Part shown: positions 1 to 6,548 of the stretch, one piece after another
Layout: every line of letters begins with the position of its first letter
Position numbering within the stretch: position 1 is the stretch's first letter
NCBI GenBank assembly: GCA_910589635.1
Contig: CAJUTD010000018.1
Span: 17,412-43,962, forward strand
Source of the DNA: an uncultured Lachnospiraceae bacterium
GTDB taxonomy: Bacteria; Bacillota; Clostridia; Lachnospirales; Lachnospiraceae
DNA length: 26,551 nucleotides
Direction: 5' to 3'
The notes under the pieces: model-generated
What the model saw: the letters and a program-made list of their open reading frames with translations, nothing else
The model's database searches: none
Told to the model about the DNA's origin: nothing
Translations under genes and position numbers: made by a program

Positions 1-3000
1 CATATATCTCTCCCGCAGCTTCCCCGGCAGAGATTCAAAAAAGGCAAAACAACGGCCCTCCCTCACAAGTTGGCATAAAATGTCCTCCGCAAGCTCCCAC
101 TCTTTCGGCAAAGCTCCCTGCTCCAACGCGCACCACTTCAACAATGCCAGCGCACATACACGGTTTAATTTCTGCCCTTCATTGGACAGCCTGGCAATTT
201 TGTGGAATACAAATTCCGCCACAACCGCATCCCTCACAACATAGAGATGCGCCATCTGACTCAGATATGCCAAGATCACTTCATCTTTACCAAGATTGTG
301 CACATAGCTCTCAAATACCTCTTCTAGGCGTGACGAAAAGTCTCCGGTATACAGGGAGCGCCGCAGACAGCGTTCCTCCAACTCATAAGTGTCAATCTCA
401 AATCCGCGCGCCGACTCCCAGAGCTTCAACATTTCACCGAGACTGCCCGCAAAAAATCTGCATAGATACACCAGAATCCGCTCATTATACTTCCCGCGCA
501 GAAATACCTCCCTGCACAGCTCAAGCAGGAAATCATCCGCTTCCTCCTGCTCCTCCTGTTCTAATTCATCCATGCGATAACCAATGATATATACCAGCTT
601 AGAAGGCGAGATATACTCAATGCCGTAGCTCAGCAACAATTCATACACGCGCTTATAATGGCGTCTTGCCACGAGAAGCCGCATGATTTTTTCCCTGTCG
701 CGGCTGCCAATTCCCTCCAGGGACAGTGACAGTAAAAATTCATCCAAGGCCTCCCCGGTATAATTATCATAGAAATACGCTATCATCTGAGGTCGAAGCT
801 CCCTGCGGTATAACTCGCTGATTTCCGGGGAATCCGCCAGTATCCGTAAATTTGTAATATCTTCTTCCTCAAAGGTCTGCCATATTTTCTTCTTGTCAAA
901 ATATTTTAAAAGGTAGGGCAGCTTATCGGCTGCGCACGCCATACCCTTTTTGAGAAATTCCTCTCCGTCCATAAGAGGCGTTGCTGTGAGTTCCTCATCT
1001 GGAACAAAACGCCTGCCCCGCGCATCTTCCAATAACAGTTTATAAGAACTGCCATAAATGCCCACATAGGCCCTTCCGTGAACAACCGGAGCCACTTGCT
1101 CCTTTTCCAAGGCATATTGGCAAACCACCAGATTGCGGGCATTGGGGTTATCACAAAGCACCTCGCAGGCAAACAACGCTTTGGCGATATGCTTCGCCCG
1201 CTCTGAAGTCAGAAGCTGCGGCTTCAATGCTTCCTGATAAACAGCTGCAAGGGAACGGTCAATCTTGCCGCTTTGCAGCTGTTTTAAAGCAAAATCACGG
1301 ATATTCTTGCTGTAATGAGGCCATACATTTTTCCACTGCGGCTTATTCTCAATCATTGCCTCGTAAAGCAAAGCCTCCGCTTCTCCGCCGAAGTTACTGT
1401 AAGACTGGAAATAATGGACAATCTGTTTGGGCAGCTTCGCCATCTGCGCTTTGTCTGCCGAACGCACCCATGCCTCGTGCATACCGGCAATTCTCAACTC
1501 CTGTGCCACTCCGCGCTGATACCATTTCCAATACTCTTTGCCATAACGCTGCCCTTTGATGCAATAGCTGCAAATGGCCTGCAAAGATTCTCTGGTCGGA
1601 GACGCGTCATAACATGCGGCCAGTATTTCATACCAAATAGGTTCGTGCACAGGTATCTCCGGCAGCAATTTCACAACCCGCTCCGCCATCCCTCTTGTCA
1701 TTACCTGATGCTTCACCGTAAAATGCAACACCTTCTTCGTGAAATCCGATATGCCGCTTAAGAGATAGGGCTCCTTTTCCAGAATCCTCCACGCCTCTAA
1801 ATAGAGCAGCACGCTCTCATTTCCCCGCCTGATGTGCCTGGCAATTGTTTCTAACTTTTTGCCCTTGCTGTAGTTCAAATCCTCGTCCAAAAACAACAAT
1901 ATCCATAACAGCACCGATTCTTCCGGGCACTTGTTGTAAATTTTGCGGATTTTGCCGGTGCATTTGTTCACATAAGCGGGCTCCGGTTCCTTCAACGTAC
2001 TGAGATATAGATAGTAGGCATATAGCGGCGATTCCTTATCCACCTTATTGCGTGGGAAGGAATTCAGCACCCATTCCGCCTCCTGTCGCTGCCGGTTTGC
2101 AAAATACACCTGAGCCTTGGCTAAGAAATACCAAAGATTCCCCGGCATCAGTTTCTGCATTTCTTCCAAGCCGCGGATTGCCTGCTTGGCCCACACGCCC
2201 GTCACCGTCTTATGCATACCAAACTTGAGATATTCGTCAGCAAGCTCGGCCTGCTTTTTCTGAATTTCCCAAATTGGATGTTCGCTGAGCACTTCTTCCC
2301 TGTTTACGCAGATTGTAATCTCCTCTTTCTGGAATGGAGTCTGCAATGTCAACCTGCCGTAATTTTTGCCGGCATGAAGATTGTCTGCCTCAATCAAATA
2401 CTCCACGATCCCCCGGCTGCCCACAAAATCTTCATTGGTAATCCTTGATTTCAACGGTTTTATCAATTCCCCATCCGCTGACACTTCAATGGCAAGATGT
2501 CCCCACTCCTCTTTGTGTAGCACAATAGATTCCTTGCGGTTTTCCGTCACGCCGCAAAAATCCCGCCTGGCCTCTTCCACCTGAAAAATTACACGTTTTT
2601 TCTTACGCGAAGCAATCAAGAATTCCTCCACCTGCACTCTGGTACACGGTTTACGGCATAGCCCGCGATATATCAACCTCTGTTCCTCTTCTCCGGGCGC
2701 AAAAATAGCCTCAAACTCCGGCTGTGAAAATACCTTTACCGCCTCGTCATAAGATTCGCGCGCCAGATTGGCAAACTCGACAATACCCTTAATCTTTCCA
2801 TGGGAACTCTGGGGATAATCTCTACAGACAGACACGGAAAAAGGAAGCACATACTCTCCCTGATCGCTGATAATATGAAAATTCCCTTCCTGGGTATCGC
2901 CGTCAGACAACCCTTCACTGCAAAATTCAAATGATTGCGTAACTTTCGTTCCTGCAAATTCCCCTCCCGGGCACTTCATCCGCGGGATGGTGGAACAGAC

Positions 3001-3162
3001 CGTCCCCGCCACCGGCACGCCCGCACTGCTTACAATTGTAAATTCTCCGGCATAAACCGCACTCTCCAACATTTCAATTTCTAATTTTTCTGGAATTAAT
3101 TGCAATACGGAGGACTGACGGGTGCAGATTCCTGCTGCCAGCTCTTCTATTTTTCTCTGCAA
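1..3162 (-). CDS. DUF5717 family protein, 3' end beyond the left edge
   Basis: One open frame runs from a TTG at 3162 to base 1 without a stop (1054 whole codons), so the C-terminus lies outside the window. The start is chosen because an AGGTG ribosome site lies 5 bases before the TTG, the protein then begins LQRKIEELAAG as DUF5717 proteins do, and no ATG lies close upstream. No signal peptide or membrane segment is visible. The first ~350 residues look beta-rich (a motif like VPVAGTVCSTIPRMKC, then an FHIISDQGEYVLPFSVSV stretch). The rest is strongly helical, rich in Trp, Tyr and Leu, and resembles a solenoid of TPR-like repeats (for example NLWYFLAKAQVYFANRQRQE). The family is a very large cytoplasmic protein of Lachnospiraceae with no known function. 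It is transcribed away from the aminotransferase at 3263. The family assignment is from memory of its N-terminal pattern and size. Confidence 0.8.
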   Translation of the reverse strand, partial: MQRKIEELAAGICTRQSSVLQLIPEKLEIEMLESAVYAGEFTIVSSAGVPVAGTVCSTIPRMKCPGGEFAGTKVTQSFEFCSEGLSDGDTQEGNFHIISDQGEYVLPFSVSVCRDYPQSSHGKIKGIVEFANLARESYDEAVKVFSQPEFEAIFAPGEEEQRLIYRGLCRKPCTRVQVEEFLIASRKKKRVIFQVEEARRDFCGVTENRKESIVLHKEEWGHLAIEVSADGELIKPLKSRITNEDFVGSRGIVEYLIEADNLHAGKNYGRLTLQTPFQKEEITICVNREEVLSEHPIWEIQKKQAELADEYLKFGMHKTVTGVWAKQAIRGLEEMQKLMPGNLWYFLAKAQVYFANRQRQEAEWVLNSFPRNKVDKESPLYAYYLYLSTLKEPEPAYVNKCTGKIRKIYNKCPEESVLLWILLFLDEDLNYSKGKKLETIARHIRRGNESVLLYLEAWRILEKEPYLLSGISDFTKKVLHFTVKHQVMTRGMAERVVKLLPEIPVHEPIWYEILAACYDASPTRESLQAICSYCIKGQRYGKEYWKWYQRGVAQELRIAGMHEAWVRSADKAQMAKLPKQIVHYFQSYSNFGGEAEALLYEAMIENKPQWKNVWPHYSKNIRDFALKQLQSGKIDRSLAAVYQEALKPQLLTSERAKHIAKALFACEVLCDNPNARNLVVCQYALEKEQVAPVVHGRAYVGIYGSSYKLLLEDARGRRFVPDEELTATPLMDGEEFLKKGMACAADKLPYLLKYFDKKKIWQTFEEEDITNLRILADSPEISELYRRELRPQMIAYFYDNYTGEALDEFLLSLSLEGIGSRDREKIMRLLVARRHYKRVYELLLSYGIEYISPSKLVYIIGYRMDELEQEEQEEADDFLLELCREVFLRGKYNERILVYLCRFFAGSLGEMLKLWESARGFEIDTYELEERCLRRSLYTGDFSSRLEEVFESYVHNLGKDEVILAYLSQMAHLYVVRDAVVAEFVFHKIARLSNEGQKLNRVCALALLKWCALEQGALPKEWELAEDILCQLVREGRCFAFFESLPGKLRERYM

Positions 3163-3195
3163 ATCGTCACCTGCTTGCTTTTTATCGTGATTCGT

Positions 3196-3201
3196 TATAA
3201 T
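3196..3201 (+). promoter_or_regulatory. Candidate -10 box of the aminotransferase gene
   Basis: A perfect TATAAT lies 62 bases before the ATG at 3263. The best -35 candidate, TTGCTT at 3175-3180, is only 15 bases upstream, which is short, so the match is incomplete. Transcription would start near 3208, upstream of the palindrome at 3229-3246. Confidence 0.4.
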
Positions 3202-3217
3202 GGAAATAGTTGTTTTT

Positions 3218-3246
3218 ATTATAAACGATTTACACTGCGGTGTAAA
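3218..3246 (-). promoter_or_regulatory. Promoter of the DUF5717 gene
   Basis: Reading the minus strand, TTTACA (3246-3241) and TATAAT (3223-3218) are separated by 17 bases, a near-consensus sigma-A promoter. Transcription would start near 3211, about 50 bases before the TTG start codon. The -35 hexamer lies inside the palindrome at 3229-3246. Confidence 0.6.
3229..3246. promoter_or_regulatory. Perfect inverted repeat, probable operator between divergent genes
   Basis: TTTACAC and GTGTAAA are exact reverse complements around the spacer TGCG, giving an 18-bp site. It covers the -35 region of the leftward DUF5717 promoter and sits in the 5' leader of the rightward aminotransferase, just before its AAGGAGG ribosome site. 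A dimeric repressor is the simplest reader. I cannot name the regulator. A small RNA hairpin is an alternative. Confidence 0.5.
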
Positions 3247-3262
3247 GAAGGAGGATTTGTGA

Positions 3263-4384
3263 ATGATTCAGCATAAAGACCATTTTCACGGAAGTGATTT
3301 AGAAAAGATTGAAAAGATTTACGGCATAAAAAAAGAAGAGATTGTTAGTTTCAGCGCCAATGTAAACCCGCTGGGTATCTCACCTCTGCTGCGCGAGACG
3401 TTGGCAAGCCATATCGACGCTATCACCACATACCCGGACAGGGAATACACTTCTCTTCGCAAATGTATCGCTGGATATACAGGCACAGATTATGAAAATA
3501 TCATTATGGGCAATGGCTCTACAGAATTGATTTCGCTGTTTATCCAGATTCAACGCCCGCAAAAGGCCCTGATAATCGGCCCCACCTACTCCGAATACGA
3601 GAGAGAAGTCTCCCTGGGAGGCGGCGCCTGCCTGTACTATCCGCTCAAAGAAGAACAAGATTTCGCCCTCGATGCTGCCGACTTCACTTCGCACCTCAAT
3701 GAGAGTATTGACCTGGTTGTCATCTGCAACCCCAACAACCCCACCTCCGGGGCCATCCCCCGCCGCACAATGCGCAAAATCCTCGACGTGTGCAAGCAGA
3801 ATGATATTTTTGTCATGGTAGACGAGACTTATGTGGAATTCGCGGACAACTATGAGGAAATCACCTCTGTCCCGCTGACCGCATATTACAACAACATCGT
3901 CATCCTGCGCGGGACTTCCAAGTTCTTCGCCTGCCCCGGCCTGCGCCTGGGCTACGCTATAACCGGAAACCGCGACTTGACGAAAGAAATCAATAAAAGA
4001 AAAAACCCCTGGACCATCAACTCCCTGGCTGCTATTTCAGGAGAGATCATGTTCCGGGATTCCGATTACATTACGCGCACCCGGGCCCTGATTTCGCGGG
4101 AGCGCAGCCGAATCTCTGAAATTATTATGGCCGACGGCAGATTCAAGGCATATCCGCCCAATGGGAACTTCATGCTTGTGCGCCTTCTTGATGATGCCCT
4201 GTCATCAGGGATGCTGTTCGACCAAATGATCCGGCAAAAAATGATGATTCGGGATTGCTCTACGTTTCCCTTCCTTGACAACAAATACATCCGTTTCTGC
4301 TTCATGATGCCGGAAATGAATGACAAACTCCTCTCCTGTCTGCTCAAAACAGAAAGTCGAGAAGCAGGTTTGCCGCCACAATAA
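3263..4384 (+). CDS. PLP-dependent aminotransferase, HisC/CobD-like
   Basis: This is a 373-residue fold-type I PLP enzyme with the usual length and motifs of the histidinol-phosphate aminotransferase / threonine-phosphate decarboxylase group. Visible motifs are GNGS at 83-86 (phosphate cup), NPNNPTSG around N159, VDETY with D187 and Y190, TSKFFACPGLRLGY with the Schiff-base lysine K220 and R228, and the substrate-carboxylate arginine R344 in YIRF. The N-terminus (HGSDLEKIEKIYGI, then SFSANVNPLG) resembles CobD more than canonical HisC. No cobalamin or histidine genes lie nearby, so the substrate is undecided. The ATG at 3263 has an AAGGAGG site 9 bases upstream. The gene diverges from DUF5717 across a shared palindrome and appears to be monocistronic. 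Confidence 0.85.
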   Translation: MIQHKDHFHGSDLEKIEKIYGIKKEEIVSFSANVNPLGISPLLRETLASHIDAITTYPDREYTSLRKCIAGYTGTDYENIIMGNGSTELISLFIQIQRPQKALIIGPTYSEYEREVSLGGGACLYYPLKEEQDFALDAADFTSHLNESIDLVVICNPNNPTSGAIPRRTMRKILDVCKQNDIFVMVDETYVEFADNYEEITSVPLTAYYNNIVILRGTSKFFACPGLRLGYAITGNRDLTKEINKRKNPWTINSLAAISGEIMFRDSDYITRTRALISRERSRISEIIMADGRFKAYPPNGNFMLVRLLDDALSSGMLFDQMIRQKMMIRDCSTFPFLDNKYIRFCFMMPEMNDKLLSCLLKTESREAGLPPQ

Positions 4385-4393
4385 TAAAAAAAC

Positions 4394-4425
4394 AAAGGAT
4401 AATAAATCCACATCCCCTCAAAAAT
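4394..4425 (-). terminator. Weak terminator-like element between convergent genes
   Basis: On the minus strand a short stem (GGAT / ATCC, five-base loop) is followed by a U-rich stretch with seven Ts. It lies just after the stop of the 4437-4886 gene. The stem is only 4 bp, so this is a weak call. No other terminator is visible between the two convergent genes. Confidence 0.25.
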
Positions 4426-4436
4426 TGCTTCATAGT

Positions 4437-4886
4437 CTAATATACCTGCGATACGCTCGTGTAGGTAAGCTCCTCTCCGCCAACATTGAAGATGGCATAT
4501 GTACGATACGTGCCCCTCTGGGTCAGGGTAAAATCTTCACCCATTGTTTTATGGCCCTCTGTACTTGAACCAACCCAGGACACTTTCGTCTGCCAGGAGC
4601 TGCCCTCCTTGCGCTGCAGGCGCATCGTCACCGTGACTTTGCAGACTCTCTTGGCAATCGCGCTGGCATAGACATGCGCATTGTTGCCGCTGATGACAAG
4701 GTCAGCCGTAATCCTGGATGTATTAATGTACTGAGGGTCAATGCCCTCCTCGCCACCCGTCTGCACGCTTGCGCCCGCCTCCGCCTGCGGCGCCTCCAGC
4801 TCTGCCGCATAACTACTGCCAACAGGCAGGACTGCGAGCACGGCAGCAAGCGCCAGCGACGTCAATAACCGTTGTTTCAATTTCAT
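4437..4886 (-). CDS. Small secreted protein, DUF6147-like
   Basis: The product has 149 residues. A clear Sec signal peptide (MKLKQRLLTSLALAAVLAV, cleavage probably after SSYA near residue 27) is followed by a short Ala/Glu/Gly-rich linker and a domain of about 100 residues with alternating beta strands (TSRITADLVISGNNAHVYAS, then VTVTMRLQRKEGSSWQTKVS). This resembles the Ig-like beta-sandwich of DUF6147 secreted proteins, which have no known function. The ATG at 4886 follows a GGAGAACGAAAG ribosome site. There is no membrane anchor or sorting motif, so the protein is probably released. Its upstream region shares two blocks with that of the gene at 5137-6066, suggesting common control. The family name is moderately secure; the secretion is clear. 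Confidence 0.75.
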   Translation of the reverse strand: MKLKQRLLTSLALAAVLAVLPVGSSYAAELEAPQAEAGASVQTGGEEGIDPQYINTSRITADLVISGNNAHVYASAIAKRVCKVTVTMRLQRKEGSSWQTKVSWVGSSTEGHKTMGEDFTLTQRGTYRTYAIFNVGGEELTYTSVSQVY

Positions 4887-4925
4887 CTTTCGTTCTCCTT
4901 TCCGGCTGTCCCTGCGGACAGCGAC

Positions 4926-4982
4926 AGTTCAACTACCCTCTATAAGTAGAGACAATCCAGACCAGCAAACCATGACACATTT
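4926..4982 (-). promoter_or_regulatory. Upstream control region of the DUF6147-like gene
   Basis: On the minus strand this contains AAAATGTGTCATG (about 4983-4971) and, nine bases further on, ATTGTCTCTACTTATAGAGG (4961-4942). Both blocks recur upstream of the DUF4367 gene (6116-6167), with a 14-base gap there. The second block ends in a TTATAG/TATA core that could be a -10 region. The match across two unrelated coding genes is the reason for calling it a promoter. Confidence 0.5.
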
Positions 4983-5015
4983 TGCGGAAATTTTTTCAAA
5001 ATCTTAACACTTAGA

Positions 5016-5058
5016 CAAAAAATGCAGCCCCTGCAAAACAATTTTGCAAAGACTGCAT
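5016..5058 (-). terminator. Rho-independent terminator of the DUF4367 gene
   Basis: On the minus strand ATGCAG...CTGCAT encloses a nested TTTGCAAAA/TTTTGCA stem, followed by a run of six Ts (5022-5017). It lies about 80 bases after the stop codon at 5137. A second imperfect hairpin, GTTTGGCGAG with CTCGGCAAAC (5071-5098), lies between the stop codon and the terminator. Confidence 0.7.
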
Positions 5059-5136
5059 ATATATTTCTCCGTTTGGCGAGCCCTTAACCTCGGCAAACCG
5101 CCTCTGAGACGGCTGCCTGCGCTCCCCTAATGCCTC

Positions 5137-6066
5137 CTACTCCACGGCGTGCAGGCCGGCGGCAATCTCCAACAATTCCTCCTTCGACAGCTCACCAGAA
5201 AATACCAGCATATACTCCTCGTCTGAGAGCACCAGATTACTGCTCTCCGCATCATGGACATAATACCCCGTCAAATTGCCAACACTGACTTCCTCCATGT
5301 CCTTCCTGTTTGCTGTGACATTTCCGATATTTCCATTCTTTTTCTTACCTTGATTGAAAACAAATGCTTGCTCTTTTTTGTTAGCATAAAACATATAATA
5401 TATCCCTACGCTCTCATCATACTCTTCTCCTCGCAGTTCATACCCCTCCGGCACTTGTGCCAGCTCATACTTACAGAACGCCTTTTTCGAGACAGACGCA
5501 TTCTTTTCCCTGTTCTGTATCTCCACATAGTCTCCGTGCTGTTCCATCCAACTGTCATGCAGCCAGACAATAATCGGATTCGTGCCGCTTGCCGTTGTGC
5601 CGAACAATAACACCACCAACGCCGCCACGATCAGGATTGCCCTGCGGCTTCTGACAGGGCGCATAAGTTCCAGCAGGGAAAAGCCCCCCACCGGTTTGCA
5701 TTCCTTTTCTGCCGGCGCCTTTCCCGTGCGCAGCAGTTCATCCATATTTCTGCGGAATCTCCTGGAAAAGCGGTGCTTGGGGAATTTCTTAGGACGGTTC
5801 GCATACTCCTTCTGCACCATCTGCGTAAACGCCGCCTGAATCAGTTTGTCAATATCATCCATATCGCCGGTCTCGTCATTATCAGAAGGTATATCCTTAC
5901 TATTCATATTAGCCATATCCATGCTGTCACTATCATTCATGTTGGCCATATCCATGCTGTCGCTATCATTTATGTTGGCCATATCCATGCTGTCAATATT
6001 ATTCATATTGGCCATATCCAAACTGTCAATATTATTCATGTTGGCCATGTTATCCATTTTCTTCAT
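5137..6066 (-). CDS. DUF4367 membrane protein with an N-terminal tandem repeat
   Basis: A 309-residue bitopic protein. Residues 7-58 are a low-complexity repeat (units such as DMANMNDSDSM, 11 residues). Residues 70-140 are a basic cytoplasmic segment (DDIDKLIQAAFTQMVQKEYA, then KKFPKHRFSRRFRRN). A single membrane helix (AILIVAALVVLLFGT, about 143-158) leads to an extracytoplasmic DUF4367 domain (about 195-307, EQAFVFNQG and GYYVH motifs). In related genomes such proteins usually follow an ECF-like sigma factor gene and may act as its partner, but no sigma gene is adjacent here. The GGAGGG site is about 13 bases before the ATG at 6066, which is long. Several in-frame ATGs in the repeat, or the one at residue 69, could serve instead. 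The start is uncertain; the family call is firmer. Confidence 0.8.
   Translation of the reverse strand: MKKMDNMANMNNIDSLDMANMNNIDSMDMANINDSDSMDMANMNDSDSMDMANMNSKDIPSDNDETGDMDDIDKLIQAAFTQMVQKEYANRPKKFPKHRFSRRFRRNMDELLRTGKAPAEKECKPVGGFSLLELMRPVRSRRAILIVAALVVLLFGTTASGTNPIIVWLHDSWMEQHGDYVEIQNREKNASVSKKAFCKYELAQVPEGYELRGEEYDESVGIYYMFYANKKEQAFVFNQGKKKNGNIGNVTANRKDMEEVSVGNLTGYYVHDAESSNLVLSDEEYMLVFSGELSKEELLEIAAGLHAVE
5893..6048 (-). repeat. 33-bp tandem repeat inside the DUF4367 gene
   Basis: Four full 33-bp units (6048-6016, 6015-5983, 5982-5950, 5949-5917) and a partial fifth (5916-5893) encode MANMNNIDSLD-type 11-residue units. Copies differ at a few positions. The 33-bp period keeps the frame, so a gain or loss of units would alter length without breaking the protein. 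Confidence 0.9.
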
Positions 6067-6115
6067 AATTTATCCATGCCCTCCATCTTCCCATATTTGT
6101 CTTGCACAAAATTTG

Positions 6116-6167
6116 TCCTCTTATATGTAGAAACAATTCAAACATCACATTCATGACACATTTTAGC
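6116..6167 (-). promoter_or_regulatory. Upstream control region of the DUF4367 gene
   Basis: On the minus strand AAAATGTGTCATG is followed after 14 bases by ATTGTTTCTACATATAAGAGG. Both blocks closely match those upstream of the 4437-4886 gene. ATATAA is a plausible -10. The spacing between blocks differs by five bases between the two genes. Confidence 0.5.
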
Positions 6168-6283
6168 ACAAAATCTGCAAAAAATCCGCGTTTCTCGTAT
6201 TTTTAAAATTTTTTTGAAAAAAAGTGTCATTTTTAGGCCCCTTAAATTGTTACATTAATGAGGGAGTATTTTTACATACTGCG

Positions 6284-6329
6284 GAAAGCCCTTGGGACAC
6301 GTCTTCGTTTTGGTGTTCCAGGGGTTTTC
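6284..6329 (+). ncRNA. Long hairpin, possible small RNA or attenuator
   Basis: GAAAGCCCTTGGGACAC (6284-6300) pairs along all 17 positions with GTGTTCCAGGGGTTTTC (6313-6329), allowing three G-U pairs on the plus strand. The loop is 12 bases. The G-U pairs favour plus-strand RNA. Only a weak U-rich tail follows, so it is not a clear terminator. It lies between divergent genes, where no upstream rightward gene needs a terminator. Confidence 0.35.
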
Positions 6330-6341
6330 TGTCTCCAAAAT

Positions 6342-6370
6342 TTGACAACACATAAACTAATCAGAATATT
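6342..6370 (+). promoter_or_regulatory. Possible distal promoter of the phosphofructokinase gene
   Basis: A perfect TTGACA (6342-6347) is followed after 17 bases by AATATT (6365-6370), a poor -10. If used, it would give a leader of about 170 bases containing the 6440-6460 hairpin. Confidence 0.3.
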
Positions 6371-6439
6371 AGCACGAATCTAATGGGAAGGCAATGGAAA
6401 CATTTTATAACATTTTTCCCATTCAGAGTTAGAGTGAGC

Positions 6440-6460
6440 AGTAACTGCCTCACAGTTACT
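6440..6460. promoter_or_regulatory. Perfect inverted repeat upstream of the phosphofructokinase promoter
   Basis: AGTAACTG and CAGTTACT are exact complements around a five-base loop (CCTCA). It ends 26 bases before the -35 box at 6487. It could be an operator or a leader hairpin of a longer transcript. Confidence 0.4.
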
Positions 6461-6486
6461 ATTTACAGATTTCAAAAGAATTCGGG

Positions 6487-6515
6487 TTGTAAATTTTCAA
6501 CACTTTAGTTATAAT
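6487..6515 (+). promoter_or_regulatory. Main promoter of the phosphofructokinase gene
   Basis: TTGTAA (6487-6492), a 17-base spacer and a perfect TATAAT (6510-6515). The start near 6522 gives a short leader with the ribosome site AGAGGAGG about 10 bases before the ATG at 6549. Confidence 0.7.
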
Positions 6516-6548
6516 AAGAGAAAAACTTTTAGAGGAGGACCTATTATC

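Larger units (their letters stand above)
6170..6486. other. Non-coding, hairpin-rich intergenic stretch
   Basis: No credible gene is seen here. The left part (6170-6245) is A/T-rich. It then holds a small AGTAT/ATACT hairpin (6266-6280), a 17-bp hairpin (6284-6329), a candidate promoter TTGACA-17-AATATT (6342-6370), an ATTAG/CTAAT inverted repeat (6368-6384), long-range arms AATGGGAA and TTCCCATT (6382-6424), and a perfect AGTAACTG/CAGTTACT hairpin (6440-6460). The density of inverted repeats suggests a regulatory leader or a small RNA rather than spacer. Confidence 0.5.

Noticed and set aside
144..1761. Several plus-strand frames of 60-150 codons at the left end
   Set aside because: They are antisense to the continuous DUF5717 frame, with unnatural composition and no ribosome sites.
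5846..6130. Repetitive, hydrophobic plus-strand frame antisense to the DUF4367 repeat
   Set aside because: It mirrors the 33-bp repeat of the minus-strand gene. It has no ribosome site and no domain, and the minus-strand protein fits a known family.
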